Below, in pieces: positions 1 through 12,075 of a stretch of DNA of 64,000 bases (position 1 is the stretch's first letter; each line of letters opens with the position of its first letter). The DNA is from Stichopus chloronotus (lineage: Eukaryota > Echinodermata > Holothuroidea > Aspidochirotida > Stichopodidae). The translations under genes were made by a program, and so were the position numbers. Location: contig CM037840.1 of the NCBI GenBank assembly GCA_021234535.1, forward strand, positions 9,836,643 to 9,900,642, in the 5' to 3' direction. Below the pieces are notes generated by a model. It did no database searches, was not told where the DNA came from, and saw nothing but the letters and a program-made list of their open reading frames with translations.

Positions 1-99
1 GGAGACGGGATATGAGAAAACAAAAGTTCCAGAGACTGAAGAGTCCACTGTTGGAACACCTGATCTTCTCAAAAAGGGAATGACTTGATGCTAAGCCAT

Positions 100-385
100 T
101 CAAGCAGCACCAACAAACATCAGGAATACCTTCATCTTGTGAATACATTATGCTCAACAGTGAGCTTATACTGAAAATGCATTCCTTTGAATTTTTGTAA
201 GTTTGGGAGGGCAAATTATTCTTGAGCAACAAATAACTGAAGTTTTATCTGAGAGATACTTCTTCCTTGAAAAAGAAGGCTACCGTCCCTCTCTAAGTTC
301 AAATCATGTAGAATTCGATGTCCATAAACATTGGTGTTACAAACATGACTTTTCCTGTGAAAGAAACATGATATGTATCTCTCTA
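100..385 (+). repeat. Partial, diverged copy of the TTAA-flanked MITE family seen at 7.9, 58.8 and 59.4 kb
   Basis: The stretch with 'caccaacaaacatcagg', 'ttgagcaacaaataactga', 'gagagatacttcttcc' and 'gaaggctaccgtccctc' matches, in the same order, segments of the elements at 7884-8253, 58845-59187 and 59395-59888. Neither terminal repeat is clearly preserved here, so the limits are approximate. The reading frame at 203-451 is only this repeat and is not a gene. Confidence 0.6.
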
Positions 386-449
386 GGCAGTCTGATGTTT
401 GACTGCATTGCCAACCTTATGAGGCATTTGAATGTATCAGTGCAGACCT

Positions 450-1112
450 AGTGTGTACTTTATTGACCTACACACTTTTTAAAATACTGTCTATACTTCT
501 CAGACTACCAAAACATACCATATTTGAAACTAGATCTAAAATCGGAATGCTTCAATCATGTGGCGGAACTAAGGAGGGTCACTGGGGGTGCTTCCCCCCA
601 GTCAGGACCTTTTACCTCTGTCCCAATCCCCTACCCCCTCAGCTGAAGTATAGTAACCAAACAGATATACATATGTATATATATATCTATTCTCTTCACA
701 GCATGTTTATTTACCAAAATTTAATTTTTCACCCATAGATGGGCTAAAGACTAAGGGGTTATGCTCCTGGACCCCACCAGTTGCCCTGGACCTCACAAGC
801 TAAAAATCGCACCACACCCTCAATTCAGTACCGTGCTCGCATGAAGTTCTATGGCCCCCAACAGTTTCTTTTATCCTACCCCTCCCCTCCATTCTAAAAT
901 CCTGGTGCTGCTACTGACTATCATTTTGAAAGGTAAACATACTTCGAATTGTGCTGAATACTACAATGGTTGCATGTGTATGGTATACCACACAGGGAAA
1001 CTTAACTCACTGTGTTATGTTGAACTCCAGCTTTCAACTCACTGTCAATGTGATAAAACTTTCTGTAAAATGTCATACGTAAAATCTGTTATCATTTGGA
1101 ATATGTTCTTAC
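450..1112. other. Intron or 3' part of the SDR gene region, no exon recognised
   Basis: No further SDR exon (for example one containing the conserved PG motif after YxxxK) was recognised on the minus strand here. The sequence contains a G/C-run rich patch at 550-640 and otherwise nothing that could be assigned. Confidence 0.4.
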
Positions 1113-4100
1113 TTGAAATGCCTTTGAGTTTGAATAAAAAGTAAATCCAGAAAATGACTTTTGTGCTTGTATGTTCGCAAGATCCAGCTTCCTGAAAGAT
1201 CTCTCAGCCATTGATGAAATGTTGACGATCCTGCTGTCGGGGGCGCTCTCCTTCAGCAGGGGTATCAGATGTAGTGTCAAGAGAAAATGTGACAGGTAGT
1301 TGACTTGAAACATTTTCTCAAAGCCATCATCGGTGATAGCTTTGTTTGGAAAGAAGCAAGGGAAAAAAAAAATCAATTTTTTCACATGATTCTGGTTTCA
1401 CAATTTGCAAGTTAGGTAATGCTGCACAATTAATCAACTAATTATATCTAGTGTAGGACAACTTCTTTTTTTTTTAATGCAAGTCCCGCCACAAACTGAA
1501 TCGCTTCTCAGCAAACTTCGAACGGTTTTATCGACGATGAGTTATCAAACATCCTAAATCAACGACCAACTGATATTGAAAATTCCACAGTGAAGAGAGA
1601 AGAGGAGGGTGCGGTTTCTTTGGAAGCAATCCCATCCATCAAGACGATAAAGAGAGAGCATGTACGACACATGGCAGCATCGCGGCCTCAAGGCTCTCAC
1701 AAGAAAACCTGAAAATCACATTTCAAATGTGGAGGCTCTGTTCAAAGCTCATACATTAGCATGAAAAGTATTTTTCTAAACTAGGACGATTACGCCCTTT
1801 TTCTTTTACCATCTCAATACACTGTATTTCTCATAGCAGATTATTCTTTCATCTGACTACAATAGTGTGCATCTGTGATTGAGCAATAACTTAAACCCGG
1901 AAATGGAAGGTATTAATCTTGGCTTAAAGGAGGAAACACCTCGCATCGCATCAGAAAGATTTTCGTCTTGAGATGCCGCGGTTTCACCGTGAAACATCCG
2001 AAACATGAACTTCACTGTGAAACTCCGATGGTTGGCACATGTGTATAACTGCTACTTCAAGAAGATGTGTTTGTTAACCTGGAGATGAATTGTTACTGTA
2101 TGGTGTTCAATGGGTTGGCTAGAGACAGAGGCATCTGTGTATCTTTTTTGGTGGGTGGGGGGGGGGGTGCTGAGGCTCAACTGGCATCCATCATCACTCA
2201 CATGATACGGTAGCTGAAATTGCAGGAGGACTAAATGAAGTGCCATCATCAGTTGGCTCAGAGCGTACCACAAAAGTTTGGATAAAATTGCTACATAGAT
2301 GGCCTCAAATTACCTTTTCAGGCTAAGCAGACACCCACTCATTCTTATGGCACCCCAACCCCCCCCCCTCCCCACTGCCATGCTGTAACTGGCTAGAGAT
2401 CAATGTTACAATATGGTTATGCTAATGGATTGGCTAGAGAAGAATTGTTACTGCATGATTATGATTAAAGGGTTGGCTTCAGATCAAACCTTACTGCATG
2501 GTCACACGATATGTTAAGCAACAGATGAATTGCTACTGCATTTGGGAGGTGAGAGATAAAGCGAAGCATAATATAGTTGAAATATCAGCTCATAATTATT
2601 TGTGATACACTTGGTCACGGACACAAACTTATGTGCAGCATGTATATATATTAACTTACTTTTCTCATTAAGAAATATGCCGCCATTGCAGACAAGAACA
2701 TGAAGAGGAAGTCCACTGGCCTTGTAGGTATCAACAAATTCAAGGGTTGATTTGAAAGACGAAAGGTCAAGGTGCATGTATTGAATATTCAAAGGTTTAA
2801 TTTCTTTTGTGGTTTCATTCTGTCAGTAAAATAAAGGAAAGAAAAGGTTTTCAAAATTGGGAAAGTATGCTTCTGTTATACTGTCAGTAAAAACTGTTTC
2901 ATTTAAATGACATTCACTCACTGACATTCAAGTGTGATCAGTTTTGTCTCACAACCTTTGCCCAGCTACCTTCCATTTATTCATTCAGCCTGAGTCATTC
3001 AATTATTCATCCATTCATTCAACTACTCAATCATTCATGCATTTGTTCATTTTTTTTCATCCATTCATTACTTCAATTCTGACATTTGAACACAGGACAT
3101 TTTATATACTACTGTCCATATTATTGATGCATCACAAACATTTCCTCCTACATTGACGTGTACACCTTTTCACATGATTTTAAACATTTTCAAGCACACA
3201 GTACCATGTTCAGTACCTACAGAGAAACATGACATTCTGCAGAACTACATATTTCAAACAAAGAGAAGCGCAAAAGCTGAAAACAATTATGCGTGATAGT
3301 AGTTACTGTTGAATCTATATGCTATCGGTTACTGGGTGTTCCACCTTTGGCCGAGGTGCAACAGTGGAAAATTGCTTTCACAGTCTCCCTGCCTAAACCC
3401 TTGGGATCATGGGACATAAGTACCCTTTGCCATCCCTTCATAACACCACCCTACCTCCTCTTCCACTGACCAATCCCTTGGTTGGACTGAAGTCAATTGC
3501 TGATTCTACATTTTTCTCTACAGTTAATTCACACATCTTGTTTTACTACTTTTGTCTCATTGTTTTCCACAAAAAACTTCTAGTTTTGTTAATTAATTCC
3601 TTTCCAAGACTATCAATTGTCAATCCGTAATGTGTGTTTTTTGTAAATACTATACCTCTTCTCTTTCTTCATTTGTTGCGGTACCGCCTCTTGCCTCCTC
3701 ATGCATCCGCTCGATGGCCTGAAAAATGCAAATGTGTCACATGACCAATCAAGAGTATTAAGATATACCATCTGGTCAGATGACTACTGCAGGTTGATAT
3801 ACACCAGAGTCATATGATTAGTTAAAAGCTCACATACAGTGTAACAGTCACATGGCTACAGAAGGATAAAACACACCAGAGTCACATGACTACAAAAAGC
3901 TAATTATGGATCAGTGTCACATGACTACCAAAAACTAGCATCCACCGGATAATTAATCAAAGCTAATAATATAGGCCTACAGTAGAGTCAAATGATTAAT
4001 AAAGGATAAGACACATCAAAGTCACATGACTATACGTATGAGGCTACAATAAAGACCAAAGTTACATGACTATGTAAAACTCCAAAATGTCATGAAATGA

Positions 4101-4300
4101 AATGTCCTCCTAAATATTGTAGTAACACACTGTACAGTCCCACAATACTTGCCTTTTCTTCTGAACCCGCACCCCATCACATTTTTTACTATATTAAACA
4201 TTATATCAACGTACCTTTGTTGCCCTTTCTTCTGACCTACAACCAATTACCACTCTTGCTCCGAGGTTAGCTATATATTTAGCTGTCTCATAGCCAATCC
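1113..4300 (-). CDS. Short-chain dehydrogenase/reductase (SDR), WWOX/retinol-dehydrogenase-like, partial, four exons seen
   Basis: Four exons join in frame on the minus strand: 4300-4215, 3718-3656, 2819-2660 and 1339-1113, each bounded by AG/GT. They give about 178 residues. Exon order matches an SDR fold. GIGYETAKYIANLGARVVIG is the end of the TGxxxGIG cofactor loop plus the following helix and strand. LDLSSFKSTLEF carries the acidic D of the adenine pocket. PLHVLVCNGG occupies the NNAG position. FQVNYLSHFLLT supplies the active-site Asn, VNISSM the catalytic Ser, and YSNSK the YxxxK catalytic pair, so the N-S-Y-K tetrad is complete. Family knowledge: such enzymes use NAD(P)(H) to oxidise or reduce retinoids, steroids or other carbonyls. 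The 5' exon with the first half of the glycine motif was not found between 4.3 and 14 kb, and the substrate-binding C-terminal exons lie left of the window. Exact subfamily (WWOX, RDH or DHRS) is not resolved. Oddity: NNAG reads CNGG. Confidence 0.87.
2385..2540. repeat. Degenerate short tandem repeat in SDR intron
   Basis: Related phrases recur: 'gattggctagagaagaattgttactgcat', then 'gggttggcttcagatcaaaccttactgcatg', then 'agatgaattgctactgcat', with another copy at 2075-2125. It lies in the SDR intron between exons 2819-2660 and 1339-1113. Confidence 0.45.
2975..3075. repeat. Imperfect ATTC/CATT microsatellite
   Basis: Runs of 'cattcattca', 'ttcatccattcattcaac' and 'tcattcatgcatt' form an interrupted ATTC tetranucleotide tract in an SDR intron. 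Confidence 0.7.
3735..4075. repeat. Degenerate tandem repeat built on TCACATGAC, in an SDR intron
   Basis: About nine units 30-70 bp apart contain TCACATGAC or one- or two-base variants, near 3737, 3775, 3810, 3848, 3882, 3918, 3989, 4021 and 4062. Most are followed by 'taca/aaaagcta' or 'aggataa-acaca'. The core TCACATGA is the M-box type of E-box bound by MITF/TFE-class bHLH-Zip factors in animals. Whether the sites act is unknown. Confidence 0.6.
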
Positions 4301-4619
4301 CTTAAAGAAAGAAGGATGAAAATGGGCTGTAATGTTTGTGGTGATACTGCCATGAATTAATATTGACAATTATCAACCAAAACCTGTTGCAATTTATTCC
4401 TTGAAAATGAACCGTCGAAGACTTGCCAAATGGGTTCCAATTAAGCTTCCTCTGAGGTCCACAGACTCTCAAAAGGTGTCATCTCGGGGAGCAATTAAAT
4501 CAACGACATTTCAGTTTCCTCAAGATAATGAACAGATTATAAAACACATTTACACACATGAAACTATCATGTTACTGTACATGATACTAACTGGGTACAG
4601 TACTTTCATACAGTATGGT

Positions 4620-5471
4620 CAGTGGTGGCACCAGAATGTCAGACTTGGGGGGGGGGGGGCAAACTGAGGTCAGAGGAAAATGTTGTGGGGGCAAAGATTT
4701 TTGCGCTACACATGAAACCGAGCGAGAAGCGCGAGGGCGTGCAGGTGGGGTCCAGGGGCCCGCCTTAGGGTCCCTGGTGGGGTCCAGGGGCAAAGTCCCC
4801 GGAAGCTCTGAGGTTTTAGCACATCTCTGGGTGGAAAATTAAGTCCCAAGAGAGATATATTATTTGTTGTTATATTATATATTTTTTCAGTTGACTGTAC
4901 TCCAAGGTTCCCGACTTTTTTCTTTGGGAGTACCATTTCACATTTGCGCGGTGCCACCGAGTACACACACACACACACATAGGCTACATACACTTCCATT
5001 CCAGTCACTTTATTCTACAAAAATGTGCAGTACTTACCAATAGTAATAGAAAGTGAGGCCTACTATTAACACATTTATTATGATGCAGCCAACGACATTC
5101 CTATATTTAGGAAAGCAACGACATTCCTATATTTAGGAAAACAACCACCTACACGCCCTTCCCTTATGCTGGACGGTAAACATGCCAGAGAAAATTGGTC
5201 TGACCAGGCTGGCCTACTGTTGAAGTGGCTACGGGCATGATATGAAAACTGGCAGCCTGTGAAACATACATTAGGCATTTATCAATAACAGTTCCCCGGA
5301 AGCTGTTCTTTTTCAGTCCAATGCCAATACATAGTTTTGTGATTAAATTAATTTTAGATGAGTACAAGATCTGATTGGGAAGGGTGAGAGCAACTGGGGG
5401 GGAAGGAAACAATCTGGAGGGGCAAATGCCCCCTCATCCCCCCCCCCCCCCCCCCTGTAGCACCGCCATTG
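4620..5471. mobile_element. hAT-like non-autonomous DNA transposon with G-run termini, exact 8-bp target duplication
   Basis: The left end CAGTGGTGGCACCAG and the inverted right end CAATGGCGGTGCTACAG are similar and each is followed inward by a long G run. The element is flanked on both sides by the identical octamer AGTATGGT (4612-4619 and 5472-5479), the 8-bp duplication typical of hAT transposition. Inside are a duplicated 24-bp unit around 5090-5145 and the phrase 'ggggtccaggggc'. There is no transposase frame, so it must have moved in trans. It is 852 bp long. Confidence 0.85.
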
Positions 5472-5479
5472 AGTATGGT

Positions 5480-7879
5480 AAAATTTGCATGCAAATGAAA
5501 TGGTCAAATGTACAAGGTTTTTAGGTTAAATTACTGTAGATGACACTTGTCTAGTTGGTCACCCTGATAAAGGCAAGTTATAATAAGTGCTATAGTATTG
5601 AGCAGTACTGTACTTCTGTGCACTGCCTTATATTGTTGAAACATGTAGAAAATGACTTGTTCTAGCTATCTGTTCAAAAGGTGTGCTGCTACACTATTCT
5701 ATAGTAGTATACAGACTTACAGTAATTTAAAGACTGCTGGTTTAAGGAGCATCGTAAAGTAGTTATCTCATACATTTACATAACATTCTTTCTCCAAATT
5801 GGGTATAGGCATACTGTAACTCTGTAACAGATTTGTGTTAAATAATGATCTACATGTGAAAAATTCTGTCATAAAGTACTCCACTAGAGAAAAAAAGTGA
5901 TTTTTTAATGTTTCTTATCTTGATATCCCCTATACAGATACAGTATTCATGACTTTGTGTTCCTCTGCCTAGCTTTGTAAAGATTGAATGTTGATGGCAG
6001 AAGGTCATCCGTGTTTACCTGGGGAGGTAAGATAAACAATGATGACCTTTGATCAAACAACATTCCTTAGTCAATGTACAGTAGGGATAGGCATTATACT
6101 GTACTGAAAATATTATCTTGGCTGGGATGTCAAGATAAGAAAAATTCAAAAATTAATGTTCTCTACTTCTCTCTCTCTCTCTACTGGGGCACTTTACGAT
6201 GGAATGTGCCACTGGCAGATGATTTTTCACGACAAACCTGTTTAGGAGATATGATTATACCCAATTTCAGAGCAGGAACGTCCAAAAATTATGTAATAAT
6301 ATGTTACATCACAACTACTGTGCAGTACCCATCCTCCTCTAAAAAACATACAGTACGTAACATCAAAATGAGTATTAACGCTACTTATATCTACAGTACA
6401 GAACACAGATGTACATAGTACCTGTATTTCCTCCAGTTACCAAGAATGTTCTGTCAGACTCTACTTGGTACTCTGGTAAGGACTGCTCTCCTCCCATCCT
6501 GGTACAGTATGTGACAACAATACTGTACTCTGAGTCACAGTCAGACTTTCACAACGAGGAAGTAGTATATGTCACACTGTGAGACGGTCTGTGCAGTAAA
6601 ATTCTTGCAACAGTAATGTCATCAAGAGTTGGCTCATTCCATGACTGAACACAGCAGCAGGACCTGAAGAATTAAATAGATGAATGCTGACCTTTAACAT
6701 CTTAAGTACCTGGAGCTGACACGTAGACAAATGATACAGTATGGTTAATCCTTTAACAATGATTACAAAAAGTTAAGAAGTCCTGATTAATGTTGAAGGT
6801 CGGCAGATCTGCACATAACTACTGTATGTGTACAGGATGGTAAGACTTGAAAAGTGGCTGCATGAAGATACAGTACCAAAGTAATCAAAACATTGTGTGC
6901 TGGTAGGCAACTGTAGATGTAGTTTGGAACTCTGGAAGCTGGCTTTCTAGGATGTACTGTACAGGTAGTTCATACACTGGGGGTATTTCACAGAGGCTGC
7001 TGTATGATACAGTAACTTCATTAACATTTAGCACTACATGTTATGTGTTATGTGCTGTACATTATGCAGTGGAGTGGAACCAATGTCTCCATAATGAATG
7101 GTAAGTGCACACACACATGGACATGGCTGGATCATGCACACGCTTGTACATTACCTAACAATACATATTTCATAGCATGTCATTGCATGTAAAATATGGC
7201 CTAGCTACAGTACTGCATCGACAATTACACCAAACGGCGGACGAGGGCATGGTTAATGATTCCGGCAGTATGTAAATGAGGCAGTATACACATTGCATTT
7301 TGCAGTTTTGCATAATTAGTGATGGACTGACGGTCTGTGACTTTACTGTTCTTTGATTTGTCTCGCGCACTTTGCACCCTACTTCTGTTCCACCTACTGT
7401 AGCAGTACAATAAATAAAATCCTTTACTAAAACCTTGCACGCACTTGAGTGCACACCAGGTACATAAAGCTGAGATGTATTGTGTAGACTAGGGGCACAC
7501 ACAAGATATACAGTGCTGTAAGTTGCACATGTACAGTACTTTATGGTCAATTCTGTCATAATGTAATTTTCATTCACCTTTGGGCTTTCGGCTAAAAGGA
7601 GAACCATGTCATGTTAGATCAAAATGTATCCGGCAGAAACAACCTGTACAGTACAGTGAGTACAGTAATGTGAAACACTAACTGTAACTGAAAATTGCAC
7701 TTTATCTGCAGGAATTCTGTGCAGTGTACTTTTCATCTTGTTACATGTTAAAAAATAAAGCAAAATACCTGTATGTAACACCAGCAGTCCATATGTATTG
7801 ATCATACTGTATACATACAGTAGATGTCACCGATAGTGTGCTGCTATTGATGACAGCTCTCGCTGACCACATTTTATCC
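5480..7879. other. Non-coding stretch rich in TACAGTA/TACTGTA
   Basis: No exon or RNA gene was recognised. The stretch has many copies of TACAGTA, TACTGTA and GTACAGTA (see findings). The short frames here lack conserved motifs and splice context. Confidence 0.5.
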
Positions 7880-7883
7880 TTAA

Positions 7884-8253
7884 AGGGGAATAGGACGTTT
7901 ACAATGTACCAAAATGACATGGAAAGAAAGTATGTACTGTACTGTACCTTTCATCATCAATGAATCATTCAATTTTCACAAATAAACATCAGCAACACGG
8001 AACTTTTTCAGTTCTCAAAACTGTATGCATGAGACGATCCATTGAAGATGCGCATCATTTTAAATTTTGAAAGTTTGGGCGTACAGAATAGTCCTGAGCT
8101 ACAAATACGAGAAACCGCTTTTTGAGAAGAGGAATGCACCACCCTCTCTTTACTTTGAACTTAATATCTATCACCATCCTGTATCCACAGATATTGGTTT
8201 TAAAACTGCCGGTGTGACTTTTTCCTGTAAAACAAATGCAATAAAATTTCCAT
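7884..8253. mobile_element. TTAA-flanked MITE (AGGG family), diverged copy
   Basis: It begins AGGGGAATAGGACG after TTAA (7880-7883) and ends before TTAA (8254-8257). Its interior is collinear with the better preserved copy at 58845-59187, for example 'aaattttgaaagtttggg' and 'ttttcctgtaaaacaaatgc'. The right terminal repeat has decayed. The frame 8067-8354 lies within it and is not a gene. Confidence 0.7.
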
Positions 8254-8257
8254 TTAA

Positions 8258-9574
8258 GTTGCAGACCAGCATGCTTAATTATTACTTAAGCCAATTCTGT
8301 GAGAGTTTCCAACATGCCACTGAGAGATACACTGTACAGTACGTAGGTGTGTGAACACTGCCCAGGTAAGTGGGTCCCCTCCTCTTTGAAACTCTTTTGA
8401 TTTAGTGCATACATATTGAAGTACTGTAACTTATGTACTGCATCACTTTACCACTGGTATCATCAACCACCTGATCTGTCATTGGGTCTAATTGTTGGTT
8501 ATCAATAGGCATATACTGTATTGCAAATTTCACCACGAAAATTATTTGCTGTGGTGATTGATGTGTCGGACATCTCGAGTTTGGCTTCATGTAAGCAATT
8601 AAGTTCAGTTGAGGCAAATTGTACACTACTGTATGTGTGTGAACAGCATGTAATGTGAGTGACATGCAAAATTCATAATGGTAAATATACTGTAGTACTG
8701 TTGGTACTGTAGCCTACTATGCTGGATGAGTGAGGTTACAGTGCTGTGCGGTACATACAGTAGGCCTACAGTGCTGTACTGTACCATATATACTGTACAG
8801 TGCTGTCAGAGTTGGCCTACCGTACAACAGATTTGTGAGTTGGATTCCCTTTGTGTGATATGAAAGACAGGACTTTCAGTGGATTCAATTCAGCACGTGT
8901 GATGCACAGTAAAAAAAAGGTTGTCACCTATTCCCAGAGTTTCATATGTAAGGTAGTCAAATCAACTCAGGAATGTGTGACCACCTGAGGAATGCAGGCT
9001 GTGTCTTCTATGATCAACTGTGCTCATCTTGGGAATGCCTGTATATTAGAACTTCTTCTGTATTAAGCCAGTGAAGTCACTGTTAGTTACTATATGTAGA
9101 AGTGTCTTGCATAAGGGGTTAAGAACACTCTTCTCGATCTCAAAGATTCAACATACACTGCGCTACGTACAGGTAAGCTGCACAGCAAAATGACATGACC
9201 GTCCCTTTAGGTGAAACTGAGCAAAAGCGGTAATAATTAAGAAACTGTCCACAACTTCTGTATCACTTGTGTCAACACAATCTCAGCTTCATCTACCCTG
9301 TGTGCACAAATTAAGCGAGAAGGTAAGGATTATACTGTACTTAGTAAGGTTTATGCTTCTACTTGTGGGCAGATAGAAGCCGGGTGCAAATTACAGTACA
9401 AGAATGAAACAACAGAATGTTGAAGTCACTGACCATGACTAACTACGTTTCCCTGACTTAGCCTGATGCCAGGTCAGGGAAAAGGGCTTGTAAGCATTTG
9501 CAAGGAGTGACAACCTGTATGGCTGCAGACACTTGCATAGAGTGAACAACCTGTATGCTGCAGACAGTTTGGGT
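8258..9574. other. Non-coding stretch, no gene seen
   Basis: Rich in TACTGTA/TACAGTA strings, especially 8680-8830. Nothing else was recognised. Confidence 0.45.
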
Positions 9575-9985
9575 TTGGGTGGAAAGTCAGCTTGGTGGTT
9601 AGAGTGTCCATCTTGCAATCAAAGGGTCCCAGGATCAAATCCGGGTGGAACCACTTGGAAAATTTCTGGGAATTCAAATTTGACTTGTTCAGTAAAGCTG
9701 TTTACAGTGGTGCTCGAGGGGGTCATTTGGGTACCTGTTATCCGATTTAGGTCTTGTCTGCTTTCGGTTACTTGGTACAGCTCCCAGCCTTTGGGAAAGT
9801 GGCTAAAGACTGGAGGATACACTCTCGTCCGTCGGATGGGGATGTTAAATGGTGGTCCCGGGAGCAGGTTTGGGTTTGCATGGTTTGCATTGGTGATTGT
9901 CTGGTTTCACCCCTGCCTCAGTATCCTCTGGACACTTATCGAAAAGAGTACAGTACGCAAATCTCGCCGGTGTTCATCCATGATC
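9575..9985 (+). mobile_element. tRNA-derived SINE (probable)
   Basis: The 5' part looks like a tRNA gene. An A-box-like segment (TTGGTGGTTAGAGTG, near 9591-9605) is followed about 40 bp later by a B-box-like GATCAAATC (9643-9651) and 'CCGGGTGGAACCA'. A non-tRNA body follows with 'gtccgtcggatggggatgttaaat' near 9830, a phrase style seen in SINE bodies. The RNA polymerase III box order and spacing support a SINE. The 3' limit is approximate and no target duplication was located. Frames across it at 9533-9997 are spurious. Confidence 0.55.
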
Positions 9986-10553
9986 AACATGGTATAGGGT
10001 CCTTGACTTAGGAGCTTCCTGATCCTCAACTTTCGAATTCAAATTCAAAATTCAATTACCATGTGGCAACCTGTCGGAATTCAAACAAGGTGCCTTTGCA
10101 AATATTGCAGTGTGATACCATTGGTGTAATAACAAGCTCAAAAATGTACATGTAATTAAGTCTTACTTTTCTAATGTGCAATATCAATATGAAGCCATAG
10201 AGAATAATTTTTTGCATGTACTGTCAAACTCCAGTCGAGACCCTTGGGTTATCATTTGCATACGAGTCACTTGGGTAATATCAGTTAGGCCTAACCACAC
10301 CACCCTGCACCATTACTGTACATCTACACTTACACTTACAGTTATGTGCATAATGCAAACAATGTGATATCCATGAGCAGCACACTGCAAAAACACACCT
10401 TCATGTAACATGCCTGTTATGAAGTACCTGGAAGTAGGTTTGTCACCTTAGTGTAGGCACCTTTAAGGAGGTGAAAGTCACTCTGTCCCTGACCTAGCAG
10501 AACTGTATCTCTGGTGTGGACTTGTCTCACAAATGATTTATCTGTACAATTTG

Positions 10554-11220
10554 GTCTCTGTAACTGACACATAGAGCTCCTTCAGAAGACCAAAACTGAG
10601 AGTCAGATAAATTATCTCTCTGATAGGGACTGCATGTGTAGGCAATAAATGAAAACACTGACATTTCATATCCAACAGTGTGGTACAGTACAGTATGTCT
10701 TTCATATCAGACAATATAGGAAATAAGTATAGTGTTTAACAATAGACATTCTGCTTCATTACATCACATGTTTACAGTACAGCATAATGTCAGATTCACA
10801 TTACTGACCTGGGAACAGTGACTTGAGTACGTAGGTTGTTCTTGATACTGTAGATCAGACTGAGACCTACAATGATGCAAACTCATAATGTGAGTTATTA
10901 CAGTAAAAAACATTCATCTTCTATAGTCTCGGTGTAACTGACACATAAAGCTCCTTCAGCAGACCCAAAAAAGAGAGTCAGATAAATTATATCTCTTGAA
11001 GGGATTGCATGTGTAGGCAATAAGTGAAAACAATAAATTACATGTCCAACAGTTTGGTATGAATTTACAGTAATATCAGACAATTTGGGAGAGCAATGGT
11101 GTTTCACATTAGATATTCTGCTATATGATGCCAGATTCTAATAACATACTGTAATGTCAGGTTCACATTAATACTAATCAAGGAAGAAACTTGAGGTGGT
11201 TGTTCTTGATACACCAGTTT
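10554..11220. repeat. Tandem duplication, unit about 370 bp
   Basis: A segment starting 'ctgtaactgacacatagagctccttcag' near 10558 recurs near 10931 as 'gtgtaactgacacataaagctccttcag'. It continues collinearly through 'gagagtcagataaattat', 'tgcatgtgtaggcaataa', 'tccaacagt' and 'atatcagacaat'. Two diverged units. Confidence 0.75.
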
Positions 11221-11289
11221 CTTAGCAAATATACTTTCTAGTTGATACTATTATGCCAATTCTGTTGATGTCTACAACAGTTTGTGTCA

Positions 11290-11560
11290 CCTTTATTCAC
11301 TGAATGGCACATTCAAAACTTACAATGGAACACAATATAATGTCCATGGCCTTTCCATATACAAGCAACTGCTTTAACCCCCCAACTAACAGTTACAGTA
11401 TTTTCACCTTCATTCATTGAATGGCACATTCCATCTTTCAATAACCTCACATGTATACATACATAGAAAATGAAGAAAACGTATATGATGGAACACAATA
11501 TTATCTGTCTGGTCTCTCCATACACACATTGCTGTAATCCCCTAACTAGGTATACCTGTC
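11290..11560. repeat. Tandem duplication, unit about 120-180 bp
   Basis: 'cacctttattcactgaatggcacattc' is repeated as 'caccttcattcattgaatggcacattcc'. 'atggaacacaatataatgtcc...ctttccatatac' is repeated as 'atggaacacaatattatctg...tctccatacac'. Confidence 0.65.
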
Positions 11561-11689
11561 TGAAGTGTACCTTTCATGGCATTCTCCTGTCACTATATTT
11601 CAGGGTTTTTTTCAGTACAACTGCAGAATACAACAGCCCAAACGCTTTCCGCCGTGGAACTGGGGCACGGTCGCAGTAGATCACGGTAC

Positions 11690-12075
11690 CAACAATTGAT
11701 GCACTAAGGAGAATGGGCTCACAGTGGCACCGCGATCGTACCTCCACTTAAGACATGTTATCATAATAACATACGTGGAAGTGACCGTTGTCGCTGCATT
11801 GTTCTCAAAAGGCCCTTTGAGTACATACATTATGATCAACATTGTACTGTAACATAACGTCATAATCATGTAACCTTCCTCACCGTGGCACCGCGACCGT
11901 GCCTCCGCTTGGGACGCGGTCTTCCTCATCAACCTAAAATGATCAAATTTCTACAATCATTTACTGTAACATGATGTCATAATCATGTGACTTTCCTCAC
12001 CGTGGCACTGCCACCGTGCCTCCACCACCGTGCCTCCGCTTGGGACACGGTCTTCCGCATCAAGCTAAAATGATC
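11690..12075. repeat. GC-rich tandem repeat, about 115-bp units
   Basis: Units contain 'tcctcaccgtggcacygc', 'accgtgcctccgcttggga', 'cacggtcttcc', 'aaaatgatc' and 'atgtcataatcatgt'. Two clear units lie at about 11830-12075 and a diverged one at about 11700-11830. Confidence 0.65.

Noticed and set aside
5745..6205. Inverted 11-bp match CATCGTAAAGT (about 5750) with ACTTTACGATG (about 6191)
   Set aside because: Too short, no extension of the inverted repeat and no flanking duplication, so it is not called a transposon.
7170..7607. 145-codon minus-strand frame
   Set aside because: Cys-rich by composition, no recognisable motif or splice context, and it lies in TACAGTA-rich non-coding DNA.
9533..9997. 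154-codon forward frame
   Set aside because: It runs through the tRNA-derived SINE in all its parts, including the A and B boxes, with no protein-family signal.
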